From NCBI GenBank assembly GCA_020429495.1, contig JAGQLJ010000058.1, positions 1 to 14,818 of the forward strand: a DNA stretch of 14,818 bases. The letters are read 5' to 3'. The stretch is from Candidatus Dojkabacteria bacterium. GTDB lineage: Bacteria > Patescibacteriota > Dojkabacteria > J137. Shown piece after piece: positions 14,443 through 14,818 of this stretch (position 1 is its first letter; each line of letters opens with the position of its first letter). The notes beneath the pieces are model-generated. The model ran no database searches. It saw nothing but the letters and a program-made list of their open reading frames with translations, and was not told the DNA's origin. The translations under genes were made by a program, and so were the position numbers.

Positions 14443-14818
14443 ATGAATAAATTACCAACTACTACTTCCCTACCCAACTGTAGCATTGTAATACTTGATG
14501 ATAACTACGTAATAAGAAACATAATCAAAAATGAACTATACAGAAATATTAGTAACCTGTTCCCTGGTGTAATTTTTGATATATATTCTTCAGATGATGG
14601 AGTTGGAGGTTTAGGTTATGTTTATATCACTAAGCCAATGGTTGTAATTGTAGACACTACACTACCACGTTATAGTGGAAAAGAAATTTTTGAATTTTTA
14701 AAATCAAATCAAAGCACTTCATTGCAAGATACAAAAATTATTTTGATTAGTGAGTTTGGAACAGATTTTGAAGAACTACCTAATAATTTTTTAATACTTG
14801 ATAAATCACGGCTAAGTT
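14443..14818 (+). CDS. Response-regulator receiver-domain protein (3' end outside window)
   Basis: An ATG at 14443 opens a frame that runs off the right edge; 125 codons are visible. The protein fits a CheY-like receiver domain: an acidic pair Asp19-Asp20 in SIVILDDNYVIRNIIKNEL, the phospho-acceptor Asp71 in VVIVDTTLPRYSGKEIFEFLK, Ser103 in KIILISEFG and Lys121 in LILDKS. All conserved catalytic positions are therefore in place, although the residues after Asp71 (TTLP) differ slightly from the common MP-x-M-[DN]-G. The segment between the acidic pair and Asp71 is a little longer than usual. An output domain may lie beyond the window; no histidine kinase is visible here. The gene is divergent from the sigma factor gene and may belong to the same regulatory circuit. 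Its promoter predicts a leaderless transcript. Confidence 0.82.
   Translation, partial: MNKLPTTTSLPNCSIVILDDNYVIRNIIKNELYRNISNLFPGVIFDIYSSDDGVGGLGYVYITKPMVVIVDTTLPRYSGKEIFEFLKSNQSTSLQDTKIILISEFGTDFEELPNNFLILDKSRLS

Overview
The window is strongly AT-rich and densely coded. It holds 14 protein genes, two of them cut by the window edges, and I see no tRNA, rRNA, CRISPR array or transposon. UGA acts as a normal stop, because two genes end in UGA inside tight ATGA overlaps. Several features suggest a Candidate Phyla Radiation (Patescibacteria) genome, perhaps near Dojkabacteria/WS6 or Katanobacteria/WWE3: low G+C, short intergenic gaps, a MurE-type ligase with a reduced N-terminal domain, a cupin phosphoglucose-isomerase homologue, an ECF sigma/FecR pair, and starts without Shine-Dalgarno motifs. 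The phylum is an inference from gene content and style. No marker gene in the window settles it.

Left part (1-5020). A membrane-anchored transglutaminase-like protein, 5'-truncated by the window edge, overlaps a GtrA-family flippase-like gene. This pair converges on a small two-helix membrane protein whose stop codon overlaps the GtrA stop. A divergent promoter region of about 100 bp then leads to a large P-type cation ATPase of the CtpE-like type.

Middle part (5022-11528, all minus strand). Read in the direction of transcription, the order is dnaJ, a degenerate cupin-type phosphoglucose isomerase homologue, then rhomboid protease, adenylate kinase-like kinase and MurE-like ligase joined by two ATGA overlaps, then argS, which has its own -10 box just upstream of its start. 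These are mostly housekeeping functions: protein folding, nucleotide balance, peptidoglycan precursor synthesis and arginyl-tRNA supply.

Right part (11650-14818). A membrane-anchored mini-fasciclin protein converges on a two-gene unit coding for an ECF sigma factor and a membrane FecR-domain protein, its probable anti-sigma or sensor partner. Divergent from the sigma gene, and running off the window, is a response-regulator receiver-domain gene with a near-consensus promoter. Transglutaminase, rhomboid, FecR and FAS1 proteins together suggest a region concerned with the cell envelope and its regulation.

Four points stand out: (i) four genes have a -10 box only 5-7 nt before the ATG, which predicts leaderless mRNAs; (ii) a GC-rich hairpin segment with atypical codons lies in the 5' end of the FecR gene; (iii) the phosphoglucose-isomerase cupin appears to have lost all its metal ligands; (iv) three convergent gene pairs leave -4, 1 and 3 nt between stop codons, so there is no room for terminators.
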